Source: an uncultured Bacteroidota bacterium (GTDB taxonomy: Bacteria > Bacteroidota > Bacteroidia > Flavobacteriales > Flavobacteriaceae). From it: a DNA stretch of 64,000 bases. Both the position numbers and the translations under genes were made by a program. The stretch is taken from positions 62,001 through 126,000 of the forward strand of contig CAILWV010000013.1 of NCBI GenBank assembly GCA_903838055.1, read 5' to 3'. The number at the start of each line of letters is the position of its first letter. Position 1 is the stretch's first letter. This document shows, piece by piece, positions 55,387-64,000 of the stretch. A model generated the notes under the pieces. That model worked only from the letters and a program-made list of their open reading frames with translations, did not search any database and was not told the DNA's origin.

Positions 55387-56163
55387 ATGAAAAAAAATCT
55401 ACTTTTAGTATTGATTTTACCATTGTTTTTTTCTTCTTGTATCTCCAATAAAGATTTTGTGTATTTACAAGGAACTCAAAATGTCATTACTAGTTCTTTT
55501 AATTATGAGCCAATTATTCAAAATGATGATCGACTCTCTATCCGTGTAAATACTCTTGAACACGAAGCTTCAGTTCCTTTTAATCTAGAAGACTCAAAGT
55601 CTAATTCCGTAAATTTAACTAATATACCTAATACAAATGGGAATAATAGTTCAAATATTGGATATCTTGTGGATGAAAAAGGCACAATCGATTTTCCTGT
55701 TATTGGAACAATTAGTGTAGCAGGATTTACAATAGCTCAAGTAAAAATATTTCTTAAGGAAAAACTTTCTATTTATTTAAAAGATCCAATAATTAATATT
55801 CAATTATTAAATTTTAAAGTAACTGTATTGGGCGATGTAGGAAGCCCTGGAATAAAAACATTTAATTCAAATAGGGTTACTTTATTAGATGCAATAGGAG
55901 CTTCTTCGGATTTGACATTATTTGGAAAACGAAAAAATATTCTATTAATAAGAGATTTTCAAGGTGTTAAAACTTTTAATAGAATAGATATAACCAAAGC
56001 CGATTTTGTTAACTCACCATATTATTATTTAGACCAAAATGATGTGATTTATATTGAGTCAAGAAAAGCTAAAGTAGACGCTTCAGCACTTCCTAATTTA
56101 GGCTTGATAATTTCTGTCGTAAGTTTTATTACTACATTATTATTCCTAGTAATTAAAAAATAA
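55387..56163 (+). CDS. Polysaccharide export outer-membrane lipoprotein (Wza-like), copy 2
   Basis: A 258-residue lipoprotein with lipobox FFSSC (Cys18). The Poly_export domain (IIQNDDRLSIRVNTLE near residues 48-63) contains an insertion of Asn/Ser-rich sequence (about 75-93). The SLBB-like part reads FKVTVLGDVGSPGIKTF. The C-terminus is a hydrophobic helix followed by two Lys, as in copy 1 at 27418. It precedes the second Wzc-like gene by two bases. The duplicate suggests a second export channel or species-specific pairing. Confidence 0.92.
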   Translation: MKKNLLLVLILPLFFSSCISNKDFVYLQGTQNVITSSFNYEPIIQNDDRLSIRVNTLEHEASVPFNLEDSKSNSVNLTNIPNTNGNNSSNIGYLVDEKGTIDFPVIGTISVAGFTIAQVKIFLKEKLSIYLKDPIINIQLLNFKVTVLGDVGSPGIKTFNSNRVTLLDAIGASSDLTLFGKRKNILLIRDFQGVKTFNRIDITKADFVNSPYYYLDQNDVIYIESRKAKVDASALPNLGLIISVVSFITTLLFLVIKK

Positions 56164-56165
56164 AT

Positions 56166-58544
56166 ATGCAAAATTTGTTACCAAATTTACAACCGACAAT
56201 TAAAAATGATTTTAATATTAAAGAACAATTATTTTTCTACTTACAATACTGGAAGTGGTTTGTTATTAGTGTTTTATTCTTTTTATCTGTTTCTTTTATT
56301 TATTTAAGATATTACATTGTAGATTATGGAGGTATTACTACAATTTTAATAAAAGATGAAAAAAAAGGTGGTTCCAGCGAGTTTTCGGCCATTAGTGATA
56401 TGAACCTTTTTTCTAGCAAGAATAATGTAGATAATGAAATAGCAATTCTTAAATCAAGGACTTTATCTCAAAATGTAGTTTCCATATTAGATTTAGATAT
56501 CTCCTATTTTTCTGAAGGTAAATTAGTTAATTTAGAACTTTATAAAGATTCTCCAATTAAAATTTTATTTTATAAAAAAAGTAATAATTATAATGAAATA
56601 AATAAAACACTTAAAATAAAAATAGAATCCAATACTAAGTATAGCTTATTAGATGCGAAAAATAATTTGTCAAAGCAATTCATTTTCGGTCAAAAAATCC
56701 AAAATGAGTTAGGTATTTTTACAATAATTAATAATAATGTACTGCCGGAAAATGCAAATAGTACCATTAATATTGTGAAATCCTCATTAGAGTCAAAAGC
56801 CAACGCTTTTAGGAGTTCACTAACACTAATACTTTTAGATAAAACAAATGTCATAAATTTATCTAATATTGATCAAATACCACAAAGAGGCTTAGATTTT
56901 TTAGATGAATTGGTTAATGAATATAATCAAGATGCAATTAAGGAGAGAAACCAAGTTGCCAATTTTACTAAAGATTTTATTGACCAACGATTACAAATTA
57001 TTACTAAAGAATTAGGTGGAGTAGAACAAAAACAAGAAATTTTTAAGAAAACAAGAAAATTGACTTCTCTTGAGGCGGATTCAGAGTTAAGCTTAGCACA
57101 AGCAACCGATTATGATCGTTCTATTTTAAATATAGAAACCGAATTAAAAGTAAGTGAATTTATGTTAAATCAGATTTCTAATATGAAATCTAATGAACTA
57201 ATTCCGGCAAATATTATGAGCTCTTCCGAAGGTTCTAATGGGTCTATTGATCAATTTAATTCCTTGGTATTAGAGAGACGAAGACAATTAAAAAGCGCAA
57301 CAGAAGATAATCCCGTAATTAAAAATATTGATAACCAATTAAATGCAGTTAAATCAAATGTTATTGAAGGATTTAGAAATAAGCAAAAAGACCTTAAAAT
57401 TAACATTTTAGATTTATCAAGCACAAGGTCTCGATATGATAATAAGATAGGTAAAATTCCTACAAATGAAAGATACTATAATGAAATTGCAAGGCAACAA
57501 CATGTAAAGGAATCTTTATATTTATATCTATTACAGAAAAGAGAAGAAACGGAACTATCCCTAGCAGCAACTTCACCTAAAGCTAAGATTATTGATAAGG
57601 CATATTTAACGGGACCTGTTTCTATAAATAAATACGTGTTTTATATAGCAGCTTTAGCAATAGGCTTATTTCTTCCTTTTGGAATATTATTTTTAATAAA
57701 TTTTATGGATACTAAAATAAAATCAAGAATTGATATTGTTGGAAAAGTATCGATCCCTTACATTGGTGATTTGCCTAGATCTAAAGATAACGAAAGTATT
57801 ATTAAAATTAATAGTCGTTCAAGTTCTGCGGAAGCTATTCGTATGATTAGAACAAATTTAGAATTTATGTTGGCTCATGTAACAAAAAATAAGTGTAAAA
57901 CAATTTTTATTACTTCTTCAATTTCTAAAGAAGGAAAAACATTTTGTGCTATCAATCTTGCAACTACAATTGCATTGTCAGATAAAAAAGTTTTGATTAT
58001 TGGTTTAGATATTCGTAATCCAAAATTAAATACTTATATTGATTTGCCTTCTAAAGGCTTGACCAACTACTTAACTAAACAAGATGTGTCAATTAATGAC
58101 TATATAGTTAACGTAAATAATATTCCAAGTCTCTTTGCATTAGCATCTGGTGTAATTCCGCCTAATCCAGTTGAATTGCTAATGAATGCCAAAATTAATG
58201 AAATGTTTGATGAGCTAAAACTACAATATGATTACATTATAGTAGATACCGCTCCTGTTAGTTTGGTTACTGATACTCTGTTAGTTGCTAAAAATGCAGA
58301 TGCATTTATTTATGTAATGCGTGCAAATTATTTAGAAAAAGGAATGCTGCAATTTGCAGAAACGCTTTATAAAGAAAATAAATTGCCTAACATGTGTATT
58401 TTACTTAATGATACTATACAAACCAAAACTTATGGTTATGGAAATGGTTACGGTAATGGTTATGGTTATGGTTATGAAGTTGATAAAGAAGTTGAAATTA
58501 CATGGTATAAAAAAGTACTTTCATTATTTATAAAAAAATCTTAA
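56166..58544 (+). CDS. Chain-length determinant / tyrosine autokinase (Wzc-like), copy 2
   Basis: A 792-residue protein with the same plan as copy 1: first transmembrane helix near 32-50 (YWKWFVISVLFFLSVSF), a large periplasmic Wzz/coiled-coil part, second helix near 493-518 and a BY-kinase domain. Walker A is SISKEGKTF (586-593), A' VLIIGLDIRNPK and Walker B YIIVDTAP. A Tyr/Gly-rich tail (YGYGNGYGNGYGYGYE) is the likely phosphorylation cluster. It is followed on the opposite strand by a tyrosine phosphatase candidate, consistent with a phosphorylation cycle. Confidence 0.93.
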   Translation: MQNLLPNLQPTIKNDFNIKEQLFFYLQYWKWFVISVLFFLSVSFIYLRYYIVDYGGITTILIKDEKKGGSSEFSAISDMNLFSSKNNVDNEIAILKSRTLSQNVVSILDLDISYFSEGKLVNLELYKDSPIKILFYKKSNNYNEINKTLKIKIESNTKYSLLDAKNNLSKQFIFGQKIQNELGIFTIINNNVLPENANSTINIVKSSLESKANAFRSSLTLILLDKTNVINLSNIDQIPQRGLDFLDELVNEYNQDAIKERNQVANFTKDFIDQRLQIITKELGGVEQKQEIFKKTRKLTSLEADSELSLAQATDYDRSILNIETELKVSEFMLNQISNMKSNELIPANIMSSSEGSNGSIDQFNSLVLERRRQLKSATEDNPVIKNIDNQLNAVKSNVIEGFRNKQKDLKINILDLSSTRSRYDNKIGKIPTNERYYNEIARQQHVKESLYLYLLQKREETELSLAATSPKAKIIDKAYLTGPVSINKYVFYIAALAIGLFLPFGILFLINFMDTKIKSRIDIVGKVSIPYIGDLPRSKDNESIIKINSRSSSAEAIRMIRTNLEFMLAHVTKNKCKTIFITSSISKEGKTFCAINLATTIALSDKKVLIIGLDIRNPKLNTYIDLPSKGLTNYLTKQDVSINDYIVNVNNIPSLFALASGVIPPNPVELLMNAKINEMFDELKLQYDYIIVDTAPVSLVTDTLLVAKNADAFIYVMRANYLEKGMLQFAETLYKENKLPNMCILLNDTIQTKTYGYGNGYGNGYGYGYEVDKEVEITWYKKVLSLFIKKS

Positions 58545-58558
58545 AAGAATTAAGATTT
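58536..58558. terminator. Possible bidirectional terminator between wzc-like copy 2 and the phosphatase gene
   Basis: AAATCTTAA (58536-58544) and TTAAGATTT (58550-58558) form a 9-bp stem with a five-base loop that includes both convergent stop codons. The stem is AT-rich and the T run weak, so efficiency is doubtful. Confidence 0.4.
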
Positions 58559-59326
58559 AAAAAATGAGTTGTTTTTGAAGGCCTCTTTAAATGGGTCAAT
58601 GTTTTTCAAAATTATTTTTTTATCGAAAAAAGATAAATGTTTTTCATGGTGAACATCCGATCCAACAAAATCAATCATATTGTTTTGTAATAAATAATCT
58701 GCAGTTTTAGCTACTTCAGGACCATAATAACCTGCACTAGATAATATGTTCATTTGGAAGAAACATCCCACTTTTTTTAATTTATTATATTCTTTAAGAT
58801 TAGAATGATAAAAATTATATCGTTCAGGATGCGCTAATACGGGTTTGTAACCAGCTACTTGTAAATGAAAAATAATATCATAAAGATTTAATGGAGGATA
58901 GAGATAGGACATTTCTACTAATACATAATTATCTTTTAAAACCAGTAGATTTTCTTTTTCAATTAAATGGTAAAAACTTTCGTCCATCATATATTCAGCA
59001 GCGACTTTGAATGAATTTGTTATTGAATTACGGCTTAATTCATTACTAGTTGCTGAATGAGTTTCTTCAATTTTTGCTCTTGAATTGTCCCAAAAATTTT
59101 TTATTACATGGGGAGTAGTTATAAATTCAGAAAAACCAATTTCCTTTAATCCATTTATTAAAAATAAAGTGTCGTCAATAGTTTTGGCGCCATCATCTAT
59201 TCCGGGTAATAAATGAGAATGAATGTCGATGAAATCGTTAGGAATTAAATCTTTTAAAAAGGGCTTATTTTTTTTGAAGAAAAACACGAGGCTTAATTTT
59301 TTCGCAATATAATAATATTTAATCAA
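58550..59326 (-). CDS. PHP-type tyrosine-protein phosphatase (CpsB/YwqE-like)
   Basis: A 258-residue metal-dependent phosphatase. The PHP motif FIDIHSHLLPGIDDGAKT lies near residues 32-49, TTPHVIKNF near 71, EMSYLYPPLN near 137, VLAHPERYNFY near 164 and FVGSDVHH near 219-226, together the expected His/Asp/Glu metal set. In Gram-positive bacteria CpsB/YwqE dephosphorylates the capsule tyrosine kinase. Here it is convergent with the Wzc-like kinase gene, with only five bases between the stop codons. It is the only minus-strand gene of the polysaccharide locus. Confidence 0.92.
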   Translation of the reverse strand: MIKYYYIAKKLSLVFFFKKNKPFLKDLIPNDFIDIHSHLLPGIDDGAKTIDDTLFLINGLKEIGFSEFITTPHVIKNFWDNSRAKIEETHSATSNELSRNSITNSFKVAAEYMMDESFYHLIEKENLLVLKDNYVLVEMSYLYPPLNLYDIIFHLQVAGYKPVLAHPERYNFYHSNLKEYNKLKKVGCFFQMNILSSAGYYGPEVAKTADYLLQNNMIDFVGSDVHHEKHLSFFDKKIILKNIDPFKEAFKNNSFFKS

Positions 59327-59364
59327 AACTTAACAGAACAATTTTTTTAATATCCTCAAATTAC

Positions 59365-59372
59365 TATATTTG
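59365..59372 (+). promoter_or_regulatory. Candidate -7 promoter element (TATATTTG) of the ABC-exporter genes
   Basis: Exact TAnnTTTG match, 37 bases before the permease start, in the divergent gap between the phosphatase gene and the exporter. No -33 TTTG is evident. The exporter genes need a promoter here because the preceding gene is on the other strand. Confidence 0.5.
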
Positions 59373-59408
59373 TTTCCAAAGTTGTTGTAATGAAATCATT
59401 TTATTTAG

Positions 59409-60278
59409 ATGAATAAAGATAAAAATTTTAATGATTGGGATATTGTAATAAAAGGTCATACATCACTTTTTGATTTAAAATTTAAAGAATTATGGCAGTA
59501 CCGCGATTTATTACTGCTATTTGTTAAAAGAGATTTTGTTAGTTTTTATAAACAAACGGTTTTAGGACCTCTTTGGTTTTTTATTCAACCTTTGTTTACC
59601 ACAATAATTTTTTCATTTGTTTTCGGAAATCTTGCAGGCATTAGTACGGACGGCATACCTAAATATCTATTTTATTTAACTGGAATAACTGCTTGGAATT
59701 ATTTTTCAGATTGCTTGACTAAAACAAGTACTGTTTTTAGAGATAATGCTTCCATTTTTGGGAAAGTATATTTTCCTAGATTAATTATGCCAATAAGTAT
59801 TGTTATTAGCAATTTAATCCGATTTGGTGTACAGTTATTATTGATGATAATAATGATGGTTTATTTTTATTTTTTCCCCGTTATTGGAACAGGCTTTCAT
59901 TGTACAAATGGACTTTTCTTTTTTCCCATTTTGGTAGTATTAATGGCAATGTTAGGTTTAGGTTTAGGGCTAATTATTACAGCAGTGACCACTAAATATA
60001 AGGACTTAACGTTTCTAGTAACTTTTGGAGTACAGCTTCTTATGTATGCCACAACGGTTGTCTATCCGTTAAGTTTTGCTAAGTCTAAAGGCTATGGTTA
60101 CATCGTAGAATTAAATCCAATGACCGGAATAATTGAATGTTTTAGATATGTTTTTTTAGGTAAAGGAGAATTCACATTTTCCAGTTTATTTAATTCTGTA
60201 ATTACAACTTTAGTAATTTTAGTTCTTGGAATTGTGATTTTTAATAAAACTGAGAAAAATTTCGTAGATACTATTTAA
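59409..60278 (+). CDS. ABC-2 type polysaccharide exporter permease (Wzm-like)
   Basis: A 289-residue inner-membrane protein with six hydrophobic helices. LLLLFVKRDFVSFYKQTVLGPLWFFIQPLFTTIIFSFVFG near residues 35-74 and ELNPMTGIIECFRYVFLG near 233 are typical for Wzm/KpsM-type permeases. It exports completed polymer or lipid-linked glycan with the ATPase encoded by the next gene, whose start overlaps this stop by one base (TAATG). Confidence 0.93.
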   Translation: MNKDKNFNDWDIVIKGHTSLFDLKFKELWQYRDLLLLFVKRDFVSFYKQTVLGPLWFFIQPLFTTIIFSFVFGNLAGISTDGIPKYLFYLTGITAWNYFSDCLTKTSTVFRDNASIFGKVYFPRLIMPISIVISNLIRFGVQLLLMIIMMVYFYFFPVIGTGFHCTNGLFFFPILVVLMAMLGLGLGLIITAVTTKYKDLTFLVTFGVQLLMYATTVVYPLSFAKSKGYGYIVELNPMTGIIECFRYVFLGKGEFTFSSLFNSVITTLVILVLGIVIFNKTEKNFVDTI

Positions 60279-61561
60279 TGGAAAAGACTATTATACATGT
60301 CGAAAATTTATCTAAAGTCTATCAAATTGGACAAATCGGATCTGGAACCATCTCAAAGGATATTGATAGGTTTTGGCAAACTAAAATATTAAAAAAAGAA
60401 GATCCATTTCTGAAAATTGGAGAAAATAATGACAAAAGTAGTACTAGTAATAGTACTATTGTATGGTCTTTAAAAGATATTAATTTTGAAGTTAATACTG
60501 GTGATGCAATCGGAATTATTGGGAAAAATGGTGCAGGAAAAAGTACTTTATTAAAATTATTGTCTCGTGTTACAAGTCCTACCACTGGTGAAATAAAAAT
60601 AAAAGGTAGAATTGCAAGTTTGCTAGAAGTCGGTACCGGTTTTCATCCAGAACTTTCGGGTAGAGAAAATATTTATTTGAATGGTGCAATTCTAGGAATG
60701 CGTAAAAAAGAAATAACACGAAAATTAGATGAAATTATAGATTTTTCAGGGGTAGAGCGATATATAGACACTCCTGTAAAAAGATATTCTTCAGGCATGT
60801 ACGTTCGATTAGCGTTTGCAGTTGCAGCACATCTAGAAAGTGAAATTCTTATTGTAGATGAAGTTCTTGCAGTCGGTGATGCTGAATTTCAAAAGAAATG
60901 TTTAAATAAAATGAATGATATTAGCAAAGGAGAAGGTAGAACCCTTTTATTTGTAAGTCATAATATGGGAGCTGTAAATAATTTATGTAACAAAGGGATT
61001 GTTTTAGAAAATGGGAGTGTTGCTTTTAATGGTCCTATCCAAAATTCTATAGATTATTATTTAAAGGATAATAGTAATAGTGCTCATAAAAAATGGGAAA
61101 TACAGCAAGAACCCGGTTCTGACTTTTTTAAACTTCTAGAAGTTAAAGTACTAGATGTTAATAATCAAATTTCTTTTAACCATTTGATTACAAATGAGGT
61201 ATGTGTCGAATTTCTTTATGAAGTATTAAAAGACAATCAAATGTTTACACATGGTTTTAATCTTTTTAATAATCAAAACCTACATATATTAAGTTCTCAT
61301 GATAAAGATTCAAATAATTTATTAGTGCCAGTTTCTAAAGGGATTTATAAAGTAAGAGTTGTAATTCCAGGTAATTTTTTAGCTGAAGGTGAGTATAATT
61401 GTAGCTTTGCAATTATGAGATACAATCCTTTTCAAGTTGAATTTCATGAATTGGAAGTAGTTGGGTTTAATATTATTGATGAATTAGGGAACAATTCTGT
61501 TAGAGGAAACTACACAGGAAGATTTCCAGGAGTAGTTAGACCTTTATTAAATTGGAAATAA
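60278..61561 (+). CDS. ABC exporter ATPase with C-terminal carbohydrate-binding domain (Wzt-like)
   Basis: A 427-residue protein. The ABC domain has Walker A IGKNGAGKSTLLK near residue 84, the signature YSSGMYVRLAFAVA near 168 and Walker B LESEILIVDEVLAVGD. An N-terminal extension replaces the usual immediate start. After residue 270 a Wzt_C-type beta-sandwich follows (FHELEVVGFNIIDELG near the end), which in O-antigen exporters recognises the capped non-reducing end. A methyltransferase gene directly adjoins it, consistent with a terminal methyl cap as the export signal. Confidence 0.93.
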   Translation: MEKTIIHVENLSKVYQIGQIGSGTISKDIDRFWQTKILKKEDPFLKIGENNDKSSTSNSTIVWSLKDINFEVNTGDAIGIIGKNGAGKSTLLKLLSRVTSPTTGEIKIKGRIASLLEVGTGFHPELSGRENIYLNGAILGMRKKEITRKLDEIIDFSGVERYIDTPVKRYSSGMYVRLAFAVAAHLESEILIVDEVLAVGDAEFQKKCLNKMNDISKGEGRTLLFVSHNMGAVNNLCNKGIVLENGSVAFNGPIQNSIDYYLKDNSNSAHKKWEIQQEPGSDFFKLLEVKVLDVNNQISFNHLITNEVCVEFLYEVLKDNQMFTHGFNLFNNQNLHILSSHDKDSNNLLVPVSKGIYKVRVVIPGNFLAEGEYNCSFAIMRYNPFQVEFHELEVVGFNIIDELGNNSVRGNYTGRFPGVVRPLLNWK

Positions 61562-62371
61562 ATGGAGAAAAATTGGACTGGTGAACGGCTTGAAACCTAT
61601 ATTTATTCTAGAGATACAATCGATCATTTGCATCGTTATGCAATAGCTAAGGATTATATTAAAGGAAAATCAGTATTAGACATTGCATCTGGTGAAGGTT
61701 ATGGAAGTAATCTATTAAGTTATGATGCAGCTTCTGTTGTAGGAGTAGATATTGATGCCGAATCAGTTAAAAATGCAACAAATAAATATAAAAGAAGCAA
61801 TTTAGAATTCAAAGTTGGTAGAGCCGATTTAATTCCGTTAGACTCGAATTCTATTGATGTAGTTGTTAGTTTTGAAACATTAGAACATCATGATAAACAT
61901 CAAGAAATGATTCTTGAAATTAAAAGAGTATTAAAAAAAGATGGTTTATTAATCATATCTACTCCAGATAAATTATTTTATTCTGATAAAAGAAATTTCA
62001 AAAATGAATTTCACGTTCAAGAACTATATAAAAATGAATTTCAAGATTTAATTTCACAGAATTTTTTAAACTATCAATGTTTAAATCAAAAATATATTTT
62101 AGGAAGTTCCTTAATTCAAGAAGATAACAATATTCAAATTGAGGAAATATTTGTTGGTGATTATTCCGTTCTTAATAAAATTGAAATAGATCCTCTTTAT
62201 TTAATTATGATATGCTCCGATGGAAATTTTCTTAAACAGAAAACCAGTATTTTTAATGGAAATCAAATTACAGAAAAAGAATTAGTATCAGCATTTAGAA
62301 AAAGTTATAGTTTTAAATTAGGAAGTTTTATTTTAAGTCCTTTAAAATTTATCAAAAAATGCTTGCAATAG
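61562..62371 (+). CDS. Class I SAM-dependent methyltransferase
   Basis: A 269-residue protein. SVLDIASGEGYGSNLL near residues 38-53 is motif I, VVGVDIDAESVKNA motif II, VVVSFETLEHHDKHQEMILEI motif III-like and LKKDGLLIISTPDK motif IV-like, as in Methyltransf_11. It begins at the base after the wzt stop and overlaps the following glycosyltransferase by 13 bases. It may cap or decorate the glycan exported by the neighbouring ABC transporter. Confidence 0.88.
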   Translation: MEKNWTGERLETYIYSRDTIDHLHRYAIAKDYIKGKSVLDIASGEGYGSNLLSYDAASVVGVDIDAESVKNATNKYKRSNLEFKVGRADLIPLDSNSIDVVVSFETLEHHDKHQEMILEIKRVLKKDGLLIISTPDKLFYSDKRNFKNEFHVQELYKNEFQDLISQNFLNYQCLNQKYILGSSLIQEDNNIQIEEIFVGDYSVLNKIEIDPLYLIMICSDGNFLKQKTSIFNGNQITEKELVSAFRKSYSFKLGSFILSPLKFIKKCLQ

Positions 62372-63258
62372 TAATTCCTTATTATAAACATCTGTTTTTT
62401 GAAAAAACATTAAAATCGCTTGAAAGGCAAACCAATAAACAATTTAAAGTCTATGTTGGTGATGATAATAGCCCAGAATCCCCGTTACTTTTGATAAATG
62501 AATTTAAAGATAATTTAGATTTGGTTTATAAAAAATTTGAAAATAATCTAGGAGGGTTTTCTTTAGTTAATCATTGGAAGCGTTGCATAGATTTAATAAA
62601 AGATGAAAAGTGGATTATGATTTTGGGTGATGATGATTATTTATCTCCCAATACCGTTGCAGAATTTTATAATTACAATTCTAGTATTATTTCGAATAAA
62701 ATTAAAGTAGTACGTTTTTCTTCTCAGTTAGTAGGTGAAAACGAAGAAGAATTATCAGAACTGTATTGCCATGAAAAGTTTGAAACGGCCAATAATTTTT
62801 TTTACAGAAAGTATAAAGGCATCACCAGAAGTTCTTTAAGTGAATATATCTTTGAAACTGATAAATTGAAAAGTAATTTTTTCTATGATTTTCCTTTAGC
62901 ATGGCATTCTGATGATTTAGCAATTTTAGAGTGTTCCGATTTTAATAAAATTTATTCAATTAATGAAGGCAAAGTCTTCGTGCGCTTCAGTAATTTGAGT
63001 ATTAGCGGAAGATCAGATTTAGCAATAGAAAAAAGTGACGCCTCCAAACAATATTATCAGCGATTGTTATACCATTACGGAAAGAAATTTGATAAGAAAA
63101 ACCTTCAATTAATTTTTCGCAAAGTGGAATATTTCTTTTATTCAAATAAAACAATTTCAGAATATTTGAAATTGAGTTTTTTGCATATTAATTATTTAGG
63201 GATATTAAGTTTTTTAAAATTCAATAGAAGAATTTATAAAAATACAAAACTATTATGA
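62359..63258 (+). CDS. Family 2 glycosyltransferase
   Basis: A 299-residue GT-A enzyme. IVIPYYKHLFFEKTLKSL at the N-terminus, VYVGDDNSPESP near residue 32, ENNLGGFSLVNHWKRCIDL and WIMILGDDDYLSPN (metal-binding near 90) are the family motifs. It overlaps the methyltransferase by 13 bases at its start, and its stop overlaps the next gene by four (ATGA). Confidence 0.9.
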   Translation: MLAIVIPYYKHLFFEKTLKSLERQTNKQFKVYVGDDNSPESPLLLINEFKDNLDLVYKKFENNLGGFSLVNHWKRCIDLIKDEKWIMILGDDDYLSPNTVAEFYNYNSSIISNKIKVVRFSSQLVGENEEELSELYCHEKFETANNFFYRKYKGITRSSLSEYIFETDKLKSNFFYDFPLAWHSDDLAILECSDFNKIYSINEGKVFVRFSNLSISGRSDLAIEKSDASKQYYQRLLYHYGKKFDKKNLQLIFRKVEYFFYSNKTISEYLKLSFLHINYLGILSFLKFNRRIYKNTKLL

Positions 63259-64000
63259 ATCCTTTAGTTTCAATAATAATTCCGACTTTCAATCGTGCTC
63301 ACCTAATAAGTGAAACACTTGAAAGTATTATTTCCTTAAATTATCAAAATTGGGAATGTATCATTGTAGATGATAGTAGTACCGATACTACTCAGGAAAT
63401 AATAGAGAAATTTATTAGAATAGATTCTAGATTTAAATTTTATAAAAGACCTATTACGTTAGTTAAAGGAGCAAATTCTTGTAGAAATTATGGTTATCTA
63501 AAAAGCACTGGAAATTGGATAAAATGGTTTGATAGTGATGACGTTTTTTTGCCTAATGCTTTAGATTTTTTGAATCAATTTAAGGATATAGGTTATGATG
63601 TGTGCATATCTAAAATAGAAATAGTTGATTTTGAGACTGATTTAATATTAAAAAATAAAAATATATTTTCTGAAAATTTGATAGAAGATTATATCATAGA
63701 AAAGATTAATTTTTATGTATGTGGCCCAACTTGGAAAAAAAGTTTTTTAGAAAAACAAACTGATTTATTTGATGAAAATATTAGCACTCTAGATGATTGG
63801 GATTTTAATTTAAGAATGATTTATAATAATCCAAAAATTTTATTCTTGGATGAAGCATTTATTAAATATCGGGTAAATACAAATTCATTGTCAAGTGAAA
63901 GAGATAAATTAAATATAATTGAAATTAATTCGGAATTTAGGGCAAGAGAAAAGCATATTAATATTTTAGATACAAACAATAAATCTGCAAAATCAATATT
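63255..64000 (+). CDS. Family 2 glycosyltransferase, 5' part
   Basis: Starts with ATG at 63255 overlapping the previous stop and stays open to the window edge, giving 248 residues of an incomplete protein. LVSIIIPTFNRAHLISETLESI, CIIVDDSSTDTT near residue 36, GANSCRNYGYLKSTGNWIKWFDSDDVFLPN near 72-101 show a GT-A fold with a DxD-type metal site. The polysaccharide locus therefore continues beyond the window. Confidence 0.92.
   Translation, partial: MNPLVSIIIPTFNRAHLISETLESIISLNYQNWECIIVDDSSTDTTQEIIEKFIRIDSRFKFYKRPITLVKGANSCRNYGYLKSTGNWIKWFDSDDVFLPNALDFLNQFKDIGYDVCISKIEIVDFETDLILKNKNIFSENLIEDYIIEKINFYVCGPTWKKSFLEKQTDLFDENISTLDDWDFNLRMIYNNPKILFLDEAFIKYRVNTNSLSSERDKLNIIEINSEFRAREKHINILDTNNKSAKSI

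Overview
The window comes from a member of the Bacteroidota, most likely a Flavobacterium-type bacterium. It is strongly AT-rich. Genes start behind A-rich leaders with no Shine-Dalgarno sequence. Several intergenic regions carry the Bacteroidota -7 promoter element TAnnTTTG. The order rplQ-carA-...-eno-...-gltA-amidinotransferase is, from memory, the flavobacterial arrangement. No tRNA, rRNA, CRISPR array, transposase or phage gene was found.

Region 1 (1-10914, + strand) is the joined S10-spc-alpha ribosomal operon. It runs from the 3' part of rplV to rplQ and includes secY, infA, the 38-codon rpmJ and rpoA. It ends at a strong UUCG-capped terminator. The zinc-ligand-free forms of S14 and L36 are present. 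The largest internal gap, rpsN-rpsH, may hold a promoter and an RNA leader.

Region 2 (11071-26560) holds central metabolism around one accessory block. carA, eno, gltA, two amidinotransferase-fold hydrolases (a DDAH-like enzyme and CtlX), a small CoA-binding protein and a sodium/solute symporter are ordinary. Between carA and eno, on the minus strand, lies a tight eight-gene operon (18585 to 12420). It encodes a diheme and a monoheme cytochrome c lipoprotein, an outer-membrane beta-barrel candidate, a small Tat-leader protein, a four-cluster Fe-S protein, an NrfD-type quinone-interacting membrane protein, a secreted and membrane-anchored protein of unknown function, and a small cytochrome c. 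There is no molybdopterin or other obvious catalytic subunit. An FNR/CRP-like dyad sits upstream. This is the best candidate for an undescribed system: an electron conduit from menaquinol across the periplasm, possibly to the outer membrane.

Region 3 (26725-64000, + strand except one gene) starts with recR and then becomes a surface-polysaccharide locus of more than 36 kb that runs off the right edge. It opens with a full TTTG/TAnnTTTG promoter, an export lipoprotein (Wza-like) and a tyrosine autokinase/chain-length protein (Wzc-like). Sugar-nucleotide genes follow for UDP-GalNAc/UDP-GalNAcA, UDP-GlcA and dTDP-Fuc4N. Then come glycosyltransferases, a pyruvyl transferase, a GH88/105-like hydrolase, a flippase, an EpsG-like polymerase and a bacillosamine-type cassette with the initiating phosphosugar transferase. 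A second Wza/Wzc pair, a PHP-type tyrosine phosphatase and a separate Wzm/Wzt ABC exporter with its own methyltransferase and glycosyltransferases follow. One glycosyltransferase gene is split by a single-base indel in a run of ten A. The locus therefore appears to encode two assembly routes, one flippase/polymerase dependent and one ABC-transporter dependent, for acidic, amino-sugar-rich glycans.
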